From a virus, in IMG/VR virus record IMGVR_UViG_3300048036_000560, positions 1 to 21,332 of that record: a stretch of 21,332 bases of DNA; one strand, 5' to 3'. Made by a program: the position numbers and the translations under genes. Position 1 is the stretch's first letter. Each line of letters starts with the position of its first letter. Below, piece after piece: positions 1-5,611 of this stretch. The notes below the pieces were generated by a model. It did not search any database. It worked only from the letters and a program-made list of their open reading frames with translations, and was not told the origin of the DNA.

Positions 1-408
1 CGGAGCAGAAGGATCTGAAACAACAAGAGCATTTACCACATAATGTAGTCTACGCTTTTGCTTACGTACCGTGTCTTTATCATCTTCAATTCCTGAATTC
101 CACAGACGAGTATTCATTTCTGATACAGGATCTGTTTGTCCAAGAGTAGTAAGTGATTTTTCGATATACCATTGACCAGTTGGTCCTTTAAAACCATGAT
201 CCCAATAACGTACCCATGGTACATCTTGACCTTCAGCTGATGGTAAAAAACGAAGAATGGCATAACCATTTCCTGCTTTGTCAACTGTAGGTTTCCACAT
301 ACGATCGTCACCGTATGATTGCTTCTGTTCTCCTCCGCCTGCAGCTTGAGCTGCACTTACTAGCTTTGAGAAGTCAGTGCGATTACGTTTTAGATTTGCA
401 AAAGACAT
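1..408 (-). CDS. 32: gp32-like single-stranded DNA-binding protein (N-terminal 136 aa, runs off window)
   Basis: Cooperative ssDNA-binding protein of the phage replication, recombination and repair machinery. The reading frame is open from an ATG at 408 to the window edge, so the C-terminal half is missing. Residues 1-25 form a basic LAST-type N-terminus (KRNR at 7-10). Residues 38-60 (WKP...KAGNGYAILRFLPS) and 71-83 (HGFKG...QWYIE) match the T4 gp32 core closely, as do the tail residues around NALVVSDPSAP (126-136). The T4 zinc ligands are His64, Cys77, Cys87 and Cys90. Here the histidine is kept (H71), but the three cysteine positions read S85, D93 and S96, so no zinc site is expected. The ATG is preceded by AAGGAAA. 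A separate promoter lies in the end of gp33. The identification is very likely; the loss of zinc binding is inferred from the alignment by eye. Confidence 0.93.
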   Translation of the reverse strand, partial: MSFANLKRNRTDFSKLVSAAQAAGGGEQKQSYGDDRMWKPTVDKAGNGYAILRFLPSAEGQDVPWVRYWDHGFKGPTGQWYIEKSLTTLGQTDPVSEMNTRLWNSGIEDDKDTVRKQKRRLHYVVNALVVSDPSAP

Positions 409-447
409 ATTTTGTATTTCCTTATATTGCTGTAGTATTACTGAAAT

Positions 448-476
448 ATTATACCATATTTTATTCTATAGGTAAA
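448..476 (-). promoter_or_regulatory. sigma70-type promoter of gene 32
   Basis: Read on the minus strand: TTTACC, a 17-nt spacer ending in TGG, then TATAAT, giving an extended -10 box. The predicted start is near 441, with a 33-nt leader containing AAGGAAA before the gp32 ATG. It lies inside the last codons of gp33. It differs from the TGTACA promoter family elsewhere in the window and is closer to T4 early promoters (GTTTAC). The box match is seen; activity is inferred. Confidence 0.65.
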
Positions 477-694
477 CTGTTAGTTTGAGGCAGAAAGTTT
501 AATTTCATTGCTTCTGCCTCTAACTTATTTTTTATGATCGGAGAAATAAACTTTCGTGATTCCTCAAGATCGATTTCATTCTTTTCACAGAGATGAATAA
601 TAGCATCCATGTAAGATGATTGATGTGCTTTCACTGTAGACTCAACTAATTTAGCGAATTCACTTTTTGTTAGAAATTCTTTTTGCTCGGGCAT
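461..694 (-). CDS. 33: gp33-like late promoter transcription accessory protein
   Basis: A 77-aa protein matching the T4-type coactivator that bridges host RNA polymerase and the sliding clamp (gp45) so that the late sigma gp55 can fire TATAAATA promoters. The core SYMDAIIHLCEKNEIDLEE and the following region up to KLNFLP are the family signature. The frame could extend further upstream (to 847), but the ATG at 694 is preceded by GGAGG at ideal spacing and gives the family's usual short length. The first 35 nt overlap the end of the upstream gene, suggesting coupling. Its position just upstream of gene 32 echoes the T4 33/32 neighbourhood. The TATAAATA boxes in this window fit its role. Confidence 0.87.
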   Translation of the reverse strand: MPEQKEFLTKSEFAKLVESTVKAHQSSYMDAIIHLCEKNEIDLEESRKFISPIIKNKLEAEAMKLNFLPQTNSLPIE

Positions 695-1220
695 AATCCT
701 CCGATGCCATTTCTGTGGTGTATTCTTGTCCAATATCTGGATACCATACTCCGACTGTACGTTTTGGAGTTCCGTCAGCATAATAGGCCATTGTTGTACA
801 TCTGTAAGATATTTTCCCTTGTCTTTCATCACCATATCTATTGTCAAGATAAACTCCAGTATTTAGATATTTTTGTAAATTAGTGATATAGGTTTCTGTT
901 TGCCAATATAAAGATCTAAGGCCTTTATCCTTCGAATCTTTATGCTCTTTCAAAGAAGCAAGTAAATCTTTCTGAGTTTTAATCCAATCTTTAACTTTAG
1001 ATGGTGATAAGAAATGATCATCACCTAAAGTTCGGATAGACTCGTGAATAGAAAGATTTTTTGCTGGACCTCTAGCGGCACGCGCCTTGGCCATACGATC
1101 AACTAAAGCTGCTTTTTGTTCTTCTGTCAACTTACGTTTCTTTCGCTGTTTAACAGTTTTTACTTTAGAATTTAATGCAAGCTCTTCACGCATTTGAGCT
1201 AATTTAGACTTACGTGCCAT
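660..1220 (-). CDS. conserved marine T4-like phage protein, basic N-terminus
   Basis: A 186-aa protein of unknown function. Residues 1-50 are rich in Lys and Arg (KQRKKRKLTEEQKAALVDRM), a possible nucleic-acid-binding helix. The middle is helical with the block NLQKYLNTGVYLDNRYG. The C-terminus carries YADGTPKRTVGVWYPDIG, a block I recognise from unnamed proteins next to gp33 in marine T4-like phages. The start at 1220 was chosen over the first ATG at 1235 because GGAG lies 7 nt upstream. It is the first gene behind an early promoter (leader 23 nt) and overlaps gp33 by 35 nt, so the two are probably co-translated. No enzymatic motif is visible. Confidence 0.82.
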   Translation of the reverse strand: MARKSKLAQMREELALNSKVKTVKQRKKRKLTEEQKAALVDRMAKARAARGPAKNLSIHESIRTLGDDHFLSPSKVKDWIKTQKDLLASLKEHKDSKDKGLRSLYWQTETYITNLQKYLNTGVYLDNRYGDERQGKISYRCTTMAYYADGTPKRTVGVWYPDIGQEYTTEMASEDYARAKRISNKK

Positions 1221-1249
1221 GTTCATCTCCATCATAATATAATAATACT

Positions 1250-1278
1250 ATTCTACCACATTACGAAAGCAATGTACA
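1250..1278 (-). promoter_or_regulatory. early promoter, TGTACA family (copy 1)
   Basis: Minus strand: TGTACA (1273-1278), 17-nt spacer ending in GTGG, TAGAAT (1250-1255). It is preceded by the A-rich AAACAAAAACG, a possible UP element. The predicted start is near 1243, 23 nt before the ATG at 1220. The sequence GTGTACATT and the spacer length recur in seven places in this window. Confidence 0.8.
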
Positions 1279-1306
1279 CGTTTTTGTTTTATTTAAAATC
1301 AATGGT

Positions 1307-1510
1307 TTAGTCGTTTACTGGCAATAACTCAATTTCGCCATCATCAAGAATTTTATATTTAACGAAATCTCTATCAATTAAAACTTGAATAGTCCTATCA
1401 ATAATAGTTTCTTGATCGACGCGAGTGAATAATTTTCCAACCATAAAGGCGCATGCAGAAGCTCCAAAGAATAAAAGCCATATAGCAACATTTGGATCAA
1501 TGTACAACAT
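1307..1510 (-). CDS. small single-pass membrane protein
   Basis: A 67-aa protein. Residues 5-28 (PNVAIWLLFFGASACAFMVG) form a hydrophobic transmembrane or signal-anchor segment. They are followed by a short soluble domain with IIDRTIQVLIDRDFVKYK and an acidic end (DDGEIELLPVND). Similar anchor-plus-tail proteins are common in marine T4-like phages without known function. AAGGAG precedes the ATG. A TATAAATA box lies about 22 nt upstream, so late expression in the membrane is likely. There is no domain assignment. Confidence 0.78.
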   Translation of the reverse strand: MLYIDPNVAIWLLFFGASACAFMVGKLFTRVDQETIIDRTIQVLIDRDFVKYKILDDGEIELLPVND

Positions 1511-1531
1511 ATAGTTCTCCTTATGAAATAC

Positions 1532-1539
1532 TATTTATA
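1532..1539 (-). promoter_or_regulatory. late promoter (TATAAATA) for the 1307-1510 membrane gene
   Basis: TATAAATA on the minus strand, the exact T4-type gp55 late promoter box, with the predicted start near 1526 and the ATG at 1510. It lies in the short gap between two genes. The octamer alone is expected about five times by chance in a window this AT-rich, so the support comes from its position directly upstream of a gene. Confidence 0.6.
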
Positions 1540-1794
1540 CTAAGTAAAAGAGAGCACACCATCAACGCGAAATGATCGCCAGCCTTTAGCCTTTATATCC
1601 CATACTGCCAAGACGTCAGGATTTGGTTTCTTTTTTTGAATTGCTTCTTCAATGTCGACTTGCTGAGGTAACATTTCTTCTTGCAAAGTGCAAATCATAT
1701 CGCGTTCTTCGCCATTTACTTTTTTGAATATCACACGACATTCACGTTTTTTTAATTCAGCAACCATATAGTCACGAGAACTTGAGTCAATCAT
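1540..1794 (-). CDS. WYL_2/DUF2693-like small beta-barrel protein
   Basis: An 84-aa protein. The layout fits a phage-encoded Sm/SH3-like barrel family (Pfam WYL_2, formerly DUF2693): an N-terminal helix (YMVAELKKRECRVIF), a strand pair with KVNGEERDMICTL, then a conserved end LAVWDIKAKGWRSFRVDGV. The typical phrases are VWDI, GWRSFR and EEAIQKKKP. Function is unknown; the fold suggests nucleic-acid or ligand binding. The start at 1794 overlaps the previous stop as ATGA, with AAGGA upstream. The family assignment is by memory of the pattern and should be taken as probable. Confidence 0.75.
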   Translation of the reverse strand: MIDSSSRDYMVAELKKRECRVIFKKVNGEERDMICTLQEEMLPQQVDIEEAIQKKKPNPDVLAVWDIKAKGWRSFRVDGVLSFT

Positions 1795-1985
1795 TTATAA
1801 GGATCCTTTACTTTATAAGATAAATCGATATTTTTATTTTGATTCTTTTTTAATTCCTTTACACCTAAAGTATGCATAAAAGTAGGGTCGGCCATTAGTA
1901 TATCAATGACCTTTTCCCAATCCTGTATCTTGCCTTCGAGATATTGAACTCTCCGGTCCATAAGCGCAATTTGATAATCGCTCAT
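1791..1985 (-). CDS. small protein of unknown function, coiled-coil-like
   Basis: A 64-aa protein. The first half (IALMDRRVQYLEGKIQDWEKVIDIL) has heptad-like hydrophobic spacing and probably forms a helix. The second half is polar and basic (KELKKNQNKN). The ATG at 1985 overlaps the stop of the upstream 46-aa gene (ATGA). An alternative TTG at 2009 would add eight residues but has no ribosome site. Translational coupling fits the lack of a strong Shine-Dalgarno. Not recognised. Confidence 0.68.
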   Translation of the reverse strand: MSDYQIALMDRRVQYLEGKIQDWEKVIDILMADPTFMHTLGVKELKKNQNKNIDLSYKVKDPYK

Positions 1986-2122
1986 TTGACTAAATAATCT
2001 AAATAGCAATACCCGAACTTAGAACGAGATTCATGAGAATCAAGATCAAGCTTACAATTTTCCATACGCCGCATTACGGCATTAGTTGGTCGACCATGCA
2101 TATCGACTTTAATTACCCACAT
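1982..2122 (-). CDS. 46-aa small protein
   Basis: Begins ATG TGG GTA ATT AAA with AGGAGA 6-11 nt upstream, directly after the stop at 2125. The product starts MWVIKVDMHGRPTNAVMRRM and ends LDYLVK. It fills the gap between two other genes exactly (2 nt after the upstream stop, ATGA into the next start), which argues that it is real despite its length. It has two cysteines and no recognised motif. Confidence 0.68.
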   Translation of the reverse strand: MWVIKVDMHGRPTNAVMRRMENCKLDLDSHESRSKFGYCYLDYLVK

Positions 2123-2124
2123 TA

Positions 2125-2466
2125 TTATCTCCTCATTGATGCAGCATCTATCGCTGCTTGTTTGTTATCTTTACGAACTGGCATTAGATTTGATTTATGT
2201 GTAACTACAATACCAGCGATTTCATCACCTGTATAGCGACTACGTTCTTTTGCAAGACCATTGCCTGCTATACGATCACTCGTCATACGAGGACCACAAT
2301 TATAGTCAGGTAAGTCAGGCCTATAACTTGACTTACCTGAAACAAGTTTATCTAGAAACTTTTGATGTTCGGCTTCCGCCTTTAATAATTTATTCGATTT
2401 TCGTTTCGCCTTTTGGCGTTTCCCTACACCATGGACTTGAACTCCTCTAATCATATGCATAGACAT
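2125..2466 (-). CDS. conserved phage protein with HKSN...MRR C-terminus
   Basis: A 113-aa protein of unknown function. It has a very basic N-terminal part (KRQKAKRKSNKLLKAE) and a C-terminal half of a pattern widespread in phages: YRPDLPDYNC, then YTGDEIAGIVVTHKSNLMPV, ending AAIDAASMRR. The C-terminal block is what I recognise; homologues elsewhere are unnamed. AAGGAGG lies at ideal distance from the ATG at 2466, which overlaps the previous stop (TAATG). Confidence 0.82.
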   Translation of the reverse strand: MSMHMIRGVQVHGVGKRQKAKRKSNKLLKAEAEHQKFLDKLVSGKSSYRPDLPDYNCGPRMTSDRIAGNGLAKERSRYTGDEIAGIVVTHKSNLMPVRKDNKQAAIDAASMRR

Positions 2467-2672
2467 TATGCTGCCTCCTTATAATGCTGATCGAATGTGC
2501 CATAGATGCGCAACTTAACATTACGAATATGGTTACACGGTTTACGTGGTGCTTTCTTACAAGAACAACTGAAACCCTCAGGATGCATGGTGACAGTACC
2601 TTTGGCATAAATCCATTCAGTACCGACCATCCAATGGTCCTGAGTATCAATGAGACTAGTACTAAAAATCAA
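2466..2672 (-). CDS. SWIM-type zinc-finger microprotein (TTG start)
   Basis: A 68-aa protein. Cys36, Cys38, Cys46 and His48 fit the SWIM zinc finger pattern CxC-x7-CxH (FSCSCKKAPRKPCNH). SWIM modules bind DNA or protein in larger proteins such as recombination mediators and transposases; here almost nothing else is present. The start is TTG at 2672: an exact AGGAGG lies 8 nt upstream, and the codon overlaps the preceding stop (TTGA). The next ATG (codon 15) has no ribosome site. The zinc motif is seen; zinc binding is inferred. Confidence 0.75.
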   Translation of the reverse strand: MIFSTSLIDTQDHWMVGTEWIYAKGTVTMHPEGFSCSCKKAPRKPCNHIRNVKLRIYGTFDQHYKEAA

Positions 2673-2875
2673 TCTGTGTACCTCCTATCAACTGCAGATG
2701 CATCCCATACATACTTGTGCATTCTAGGATCACCTACTATAACAACATCACTATCACCAACTTCACTATAGACTCTAGCGTCCATATGTTTGTGATAGTA
2801 AGCAGGACCACCGAATACTCTATGAGCTCGAGTATAAGTGTCGTGATCCATCCCTACATAGTGTACAGTTCTCAT
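2669..2875 (-). CDS. small protein of unknown function, His/Tyr/Asp-rich
   Basis: A 68-aa protein, rich in His, Tyr, Arg and Asp (GMDHDTYTRAHRVFGGPAYYHKHMD), with a hydrophobic strand DSDVVIVGDPRMHKYVWD that could be part of a small alpha/beta fold. AAGGAG precedes the ATG at 2875. The gene begins 13 nt downstream of the folded RNA segment at 2889-3060, whose closing stem abuts its ribosome site, so regulation by that RNA is possible. Not recognised. Confidence 0.68.
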   Translation of the reverse strand: MRTVHYVGMDHDTYTRAHRVFGGPAYYHKHMDARVYSEVGDSDVVIVGDPRMHKYVWDASAVDRRYTD

Positions 2876-2888
2876 AATAAACTCCTTT

Positions 2889-3060
2889 CCTCATACGCCC
2901 CTAGTATATCCAATCTCTCCGCACGGCCTTATTGACGTTGCCGCTCTAGTTTGATTGAAACTAATATCTCCACGTTTTCACGACACTGATATTTCACAGG
3001 CGAATTATTCTCGCGAGATTGTGTTTTCAGGTGGCCTGCCCTCTGCACGGACGTATGAGG
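2889..3060 (-). ncRNA. candidate structured RNA, multibranched, 172 nt
   Basis: No plausible gene fits here, and GC is about 48% by hand count, above the flanks. Read on the minus strand, the ends pair in a 12-bp stem (CCTCATACGTCC at 3060-3049 with GGGGCGTATGAGG at 2901-2889). Inside are a 7-bp stem (3015-3021 with 2911-2917) and four hairpins: 3000-3014 (GCGAG/TTCGC), 2963-2993 (AATATC/GATATT, topped by CGT-GAAA-ACG), 2948-2962 (AGTTT/AAACT) and 2923-2944 (GCGGC/GCCGT). Two pairs of helices abut without a gap. Three G-U pairs exist only in the minus-strand transcript, which sets the orientation. It could be a free small RNA or a cis-acting leader for the gene at 2669-2875. It matches no family I know. 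Confidence 0.6.
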
Positions 3061-3078
3061 AAAAGAGTCTTTAGACTC
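3061..3078 (-). terminator. short intrinsic terminator-like hairpin
   Basis: On the minus strand GAGTC-TAAA-GACTC is followed by TTTT. The stem begins inside the stop codon of the 3077-3334 gene. Only five base pairs, so it is probably leaky, and downstream genes have no other visible promoter. It may also mark the 5' side of the structured RNA. Confidence 0.4.
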
Positions 3079-3334
3079 AATCCCAATCGTTATCGTAACG
3101 AGTTGTTTCGAACATTGTTTCTCCATAATATTCTTTGGCATATTTAGATGCATCAGTCCAGTGATACATGTTAGACTCTTTAGGAATGTCAAGATCTTGT
3201 TTCTTACGTGAAACAGGTTTGGCACGAGAGATAACTGATGCAGACTGTTTACGGATCTTAGACATTTTTTTCTTACGCTCAGCGATTTCTTTGATAAGAG
3301 CAAGACGATCAGATTGAGTAGTTGCAGTTTTCAT
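3077..3334 (-). CDS. small basic-acidic protein of unknown function
   Basis: An 85-aa protein. The N-terminal half is basic and helical (RLALIKEIAERKKKMSKIRK), and the C-terminal third is Tyr/Trp and acid rich (YHWTDASKYAKEYYGET, ending DNDWD). The start at 3334 has AAGGAG at good spacing; an in-frame ATG at 3349 lies within the leader and is less likely. It is the first gene behind an early TGTACA promoter (20-nt leader) and is followed by a small hairpin. Not recognised. Confidence 0.75.
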   Translation of the reverse strand: MKTATTQSDRLALIKEIAERKKKMSKIRKQSASVISRAKPVSRKKQDLDIPKESNMYHWTDASKYAKEYYGETMFETTRYDNDWD

Positions 3335-3360
3335 AGTATTCTCCTTCATTTAATATAACC

Positions 3361-3389
3361 ATCCTACAGCATGTAGAAAGCAATGTACA
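3361..3389 (-). promoter_or_regulatory. early promoter, TGTACA family (copy 2)
   Basis: Minus strand: TGTACA (3384-3389), 17-nt spacer ending in GCTG, TAGGAT (3361-3366). The upstream AAACGAAACAAAAACG is nearly identical to that of the copies at 1250 and 20441. The spacer TTGCTTTCTACATGCTG is identical to that at 13034-13050. The leader to the ATG at 3334 is about 20 nt. Confidence 0.82.
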
Positions 3390-3420
3390 CGTTTTTGTTT
3401 CGTTTAAAATCAATCACTTA

Positions 3421-3648
3421 TCATTTTTTTTCTAGAATGAATGCGCCTTCTGGTGAAGTCCATGCTGACATTAATTTTAGATACATCATATCGGTGAAAG
3501 CTATAACCTGAAATCTATCATCCTTTTCATTCCATTGACGAATATAAACTACATCGTCGTAAAGAAAAACCGAAACGTCATCGTATTTTCCCTTATCGTC
3601 TAAGATCGTAATGAGAGTTTCGTCCTCATCAAATTCAACTGTATACAT
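3421..3648 (-). CDS. conserved small T4-like phage protein, acidic beta-rich
   Basis: A 75-aa acidic protein with alternating strand-like segments (YTVEFDEDETLITILDDKG, VSVFLYDDVVYIRQWNE) and a helical end (MYLKLMSAWTSPEGAF). Similar sequences occur in marine T4-like phages without assigned function. The ATG at 3648 has only a weak ribosome site (GTGATATGGA) and follows a 35-aa coupled frame. It ends just before an early promoter. Confidence 0.75.
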   Translation of the reverse strand: MYTVEFDEDETLITILDDKGKYDDVSVFLYDDVVYIRQWNEKDDRFQVIAFTDMMYLKLMSAWTSPEGAFILEKK

Positions 3649-3742
3649 TCCATATCACTTTTATATAATGAGCATCAAGGTAATCTCGATACTCTATTGC
3701 ATTATAGAGGCAATTAAAAATCTTGCCATTCACGCTAATCAT
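3635..3742 (-). CDS. possible 35-aa coupled small protein
   Basis: An ATG at 3742 overlaps the stop of the 43-aa membrane gene (ATGA), and the frame runs to a stop 12 nt inside the next gene. The product reads MISVNGKIFNCLYNAIEYRD then YLDAHYIKVIWNVYS. It fills an otherwise empty 90-nt gap. There is no Shine-Dalgarno of its own and no family resemblance, so it may be a chance frame. Confidence 0.4.
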   Translation of the reverse strand: MISVNGKIFNCLYNAIEYRDYLDAHYIKVIWNVYS

Positions 3743-3870
3743 CTACTCAACATTCTGACACAAGTTAACCAAGAATTTTCATCCATACAATCTGACCAGA
3801 TGTGCCACAGATAAAGTATACACAGAATAACAACTATGGTTATTACAACACCATATATTGATTTTTCCAT
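3739..3870 (-). CDS. 43-aa single-pass membrane microprotein
   Basis: Starts at 3870, overlapping the stop of the upstream gene (TAATG). Residues 5-22 (IYGVVITIVVILCILYLW) are a clear transmembrane helix, followed by a short polar tail with two cysteines (SDCMDENSWLTC). No enzymatic role is visible. Such microproteins often act on host membrane proteins; here that is only a guess. Confidence 0.68.
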   Translation of the reverse strand: MEKSIYGVVITIVVILCILYLWHIWSDCMDENSWLTCVRMLSR

Positions 3871-4097
3871 TATCCCCAATCCTTTCGATCTTCTTCGTTA
3901 TCATGACCATACTTGTAGGCTTCGATCTCACCGATAGTCATATTATCTTTTCCAACACGTTCAGATTGATATGTAGAACCAACATAATAATGTGGATCAT
4001 ATGGACGACCATAATAGGCATCTGCACTGCCACGATCTTGAGGCGAACCGTGACGAGGAAGTTCATCACCTTTTACAATTACATCTAGATCATACAT
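3870..4097 (-). CDS. conserved phage protein, PRHGSP..DRGSADAYYGR family
   Basis: A 75-aa protein with a very characteristic block: LPRHGSPQDRGSADAYYGR, then DPHYYVG, then a C-terminal helix starting MTIGEIEAYKYG. I recognise this as a small family present in diverse phages and some bacteria, without known function. GGAGGT lies at ideal spacing from the ATG at 4097, which overlaps the stop of the upstream gene. The conserved Arg, His, Asp and Tyr residues suggest binding of a ligand or nucleic acid, but nothing stronger can be said. Confidence 0.85.
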   Translation of the reverse strand: MYDLDVIVKGDELPRHGSPQDRGSADAYYGRPYDPHYYVGSTYQSERVGKDNMTIGEIEAYKYGHDNEEDRKDWG

Positions 4098-4300
4098 TAT
4101 GCTACCTCCGTTTCAATTGTATAAGCTTTACTGCCATCAAGACAAGTCATTTTAAGCATGGCATATTCATTAGTATCGTGCAATTGCCAATAGTATTCAC
4201 GAGCTTTTTTATGAGTCATACCAGAAATAAAATGTTGCAATTGATATTCGCCATTCTTAAAAAAGAAGGCTTCGACTTTCCAATATAAACCTTTACGCAT
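4097..4300 (-). CDS. small protein of unknown function
   Basis: A 67-aa protein. It begins with strands (YWKVEAFFFKNGEYQLQHF) and continues with a helix (THKKAREYYWQLHDT) and a final strand ending YTIETEVA, a possible small alpha/beta fold. The start at 4300 was chosen over in-frame upstream ATGs because AAGGA lies 8 nt before it; it overlaps the upstream stop by 8 nt. Not recognised. Confidence 0.75.
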   Translation of the reverse strand: MRKGLYWKVEAFFFKNGEYQLQHFISGMTHKKAREYYWQLHDTNEYAMLKMTCLDGSKAYTIETEVA

Positions 4301-4700
4301 AGTCATAATCCTTATAATTGCAAATCTTTGATAGTTCATTGACCAGCAACTTACCATAATTAGTAAACAAAATACCTTGCTCCCAGACAAAGTGCTCAAC
4401 ATCTTGAATGTGGTAGAAGGTCTCCGTACCAATCATCCACAAAAGAGCGTTAGTGCGATTGCCAGCACCAAGCTCGATGATGTCTTTGATACGAGCTTCG
4501 AACTTCTCGATAGCAACTACTTCAGCTGCTTTCTCAGCTTTAGTATTTTCTTCGAGTTGCTCACACAGAGCATCCCAAAGATTTTGCTTTGTTTCATCGT
4601 CAAACGCTAAAAGGTTTTTCATGAAAATTTCAGAAGGCCGGAAGCCATGAACGTCTTTGTGAAGGTCTGACCAAAGATCATCTGAGTAAGTAAATTCCAT
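4293..4700 (-). CDS. conserved phage protein, SDLHKD..GFRP family
   Basis: A 135-aa protein. The N-terminus YSDDLWSDLHKDVHGFRPS and the central helices DETKQNLWDALCEQLEEN and AIEKFEARIKDIIELGAGNR define a family seen in many phages, always unnamed. The C-terminal FVWEQGILFTNYGKLL is also typical. Mostly helical, soluble. The start at 4700 has AAGGAG; an ATG at 4718 coincides with the predicted transcript start and is unlikely. First gene behind an early promoter, leader 18 nt. Confidence 0.85.
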   Translation of the reverse strand: MEFTYSDDLWSDLHKDVHGFRPSEIFMKNLLAFDDETKQNLWDALCEQLEENTKAEKAAEVVAIEKFEARIKDIIELGAGNRTNALLWMIGTETFYHIQDVEHFVWEQGILFTNYGKLLVNELSKICNYKDYDYA

Positions 4701-4724
4701 AGTATTTCTCCTTTTCATATATAC

Positions 4725-4753
4725 ATACTACACTATTACGAAGTGAATGTACA
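4725..4753 (-). promoter_or_regulatory. early promoter, TGTACA family (copy 3)
   Basis: Minus strand: TGTACA (4748-4753), 17 nt, TAGTAT (4725-4730) preceded by GTG. Downstream, AAGGAG and the ATG at 4700 follow within 18 nt of the predicted start. The upstream flank is A-rich but interrupted by GGCGC, so it departs from the common AAACAAAAACG. Confidence 0.78.
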
Positions 4754-4794
4754 CAAAAAAGCGCCGAACTAAGTGATTTTCTTTTTGTTTGTTT

Positions 4795-4950
4795 TCAACT
4801 ACTTGATGATTTTTTTCGTCGCAATCTTTTAAGGCGGGCAAATAGAGATAATGTTCGAGCTTCCATCATAGCTTTCCGTGTTTTACGACGAGTTCTTGCT
4901 GCAGTTGATCTGAGCATGCGGTTTGCTTTTGACTTATTTTTTTCTAACAT
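4795..4950 (-). CDS. 51-aa highly basic protein
   Basis: Start ATG at 4950 overlaps the stop of the 187-aa gene (TAATG) with GGAGGT at good spacing. The product is strongly cationic: RSTAARTRRKTRKAMMEAR near residues 14-32 and RLKRLRRKKSSSS at the end. Probably an amphipathic, nucleic-acid-binding helix. No acidic cluster or cysteine. The composition suggests binding to DNA, RNA or ribosomes; this is inference only. Confidence 0.7.
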   Translation of the reverse strand: MLEKNKSKANRMLRSTAARTRRKTRKAMMEARTLSLFARLKRLRRKKSSSS

Positions 4951-5513
4951 TATGCTACCTCCTTGAACCATTCAGGTACGTTGCGATTTGTCCAAACCAT
5001 TTTAAATCTATCTTGTTTGGTTTGGTAATACTCTTGATATGAACGAACCGGATCATCTTCGTGGATGCATTGCGGTTCATGCTGCATAGCAAGAGCAAAT
5101 GGCGTATATAGATTTGACCAATTAGTATTTGTAGGTGGACGACGTAATACTTCTCGAAGAAGAGTATCGGTTGAATGCACTTTATTATAGCGATGTTGAT
5201 ATTCATCGCATAAGGATACAAAGTGTTTGTAATGCCATTCATAGTTAGCATTCGTTTGCATTGTCCATACGGTACAAGGATGTCCGTGATGAACAGCACG
5301 ATACAATACATTTTCAAGATTATTATTTTTATGGACCCAATATTTGACCATGCGCTTACCAGATTTAGATGGTCGCATTTCCATATAGCCATCTAGCATA
5401 CGATGCGCTGTGGATAACATCTGAGCAGATTCCACAATCATCTTTACTACGTGCTTATCGCATTGTAGTTCAGCCGCAATTCTTGGGTCTTTATGTAGTA
5501 TGAAAATATTCAT
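4950..5513 (-). CDS. conserved phage protein, NIF..HKDP..CDKHVVKM family
   Basis: A 187-aa soluble protein. The N-terminus MNIFILHKDPRIAAELQCDK is followed by HVVKMIVESAQMLSTAHR, a layout common in unnamed phage proteins. It loosely recalls the N-terminal pattern of pyrimidine-dimer glycosylases (Pyr_excise family: DP...A...L..K...K...E..Q.L), but that link is only a suggestion. Further conserved parts include HHGHPCTVWTMQTNANYEWH and a Pro-rich PFALAMQHEP near the end. AAGGAG precedes the ATG at 5513. First gene behind an early promoter, coupled to the basic 51-aa gene. Confidence 0.83.
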   Translation of the reverse strand: MNIFILHKDPRIAAELQCDKHVVKMIVESAQMLSTAHRMLDGYMEMRPSKSGKRMVKYWVHKNNNLENVLYRAVHHGHPCTVWTMQTNANYEWHYKHFVSLCDEYQHRYNKVHSTDTLLREVLRRPPTNTNWSNLYTPFALAMQHEPQCIHEDDPVRSYQEYYQTKQDRFKMVWTNRNVPEWFKEVA

Positions 5514-5535
5514 GATAACTCCTTCACATAGGATT

Positions 5536-5564
5536 ATACTATCACATATTTCTTTTTATGTACA
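5536..5564 (-). promoter_or_regulatory. early promoter, TGTACA family (copy 4)
   Basis: Minus strand: TGTACA (5559-5564), 17 nt, TAGTAT (5536-5541). The upstream side has ACGTGTACAT but lacks the A-rich block of the best copies and reads TAAAAAG after the box, so this is the most divergent member. Leader about 16 nt to the ATG at 5513 with AAGGAG. Confidence 0.7.
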
Positions 5565-5611
5565 CGTTAAAATGTATTTGACAAGCAACTTTTGTTTGCT
5601 TCTCAGTCCAA

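Noticed and set aside
461-847. A longer 128-aa version of gp33
   Set aside because: The extra 51 residues only overlap the upstream gene in another frame; the ATG at 694 has a strong Shine-Dalgarno and matches the usual gp33 length.
2447-2650. Minus-strand 67-aa frame over the SWIM gene
   Set aside because: Shadow of the SWIM gene in another frame; no Shine-Dalgarno before its start and no coupling.
2484-2935. Plus-strand frames opposite the small early genes
   Set aside because: They have no ribosome sites or promoters and mirror the minus-strand coding bias.
2889-3060. Hammerhead ribozyme or tRNA-like element
   Set aside because: The CUGANGA core and the T-loop GTTCRA are absent on both strands.
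2929-3303. 124-aa minus-strand frame across the RNA segment
   Set aside because: It lies out of frame over the 3077-3334 gene and continues through the folded RNA; composition is unlike the neighbouring proteins.
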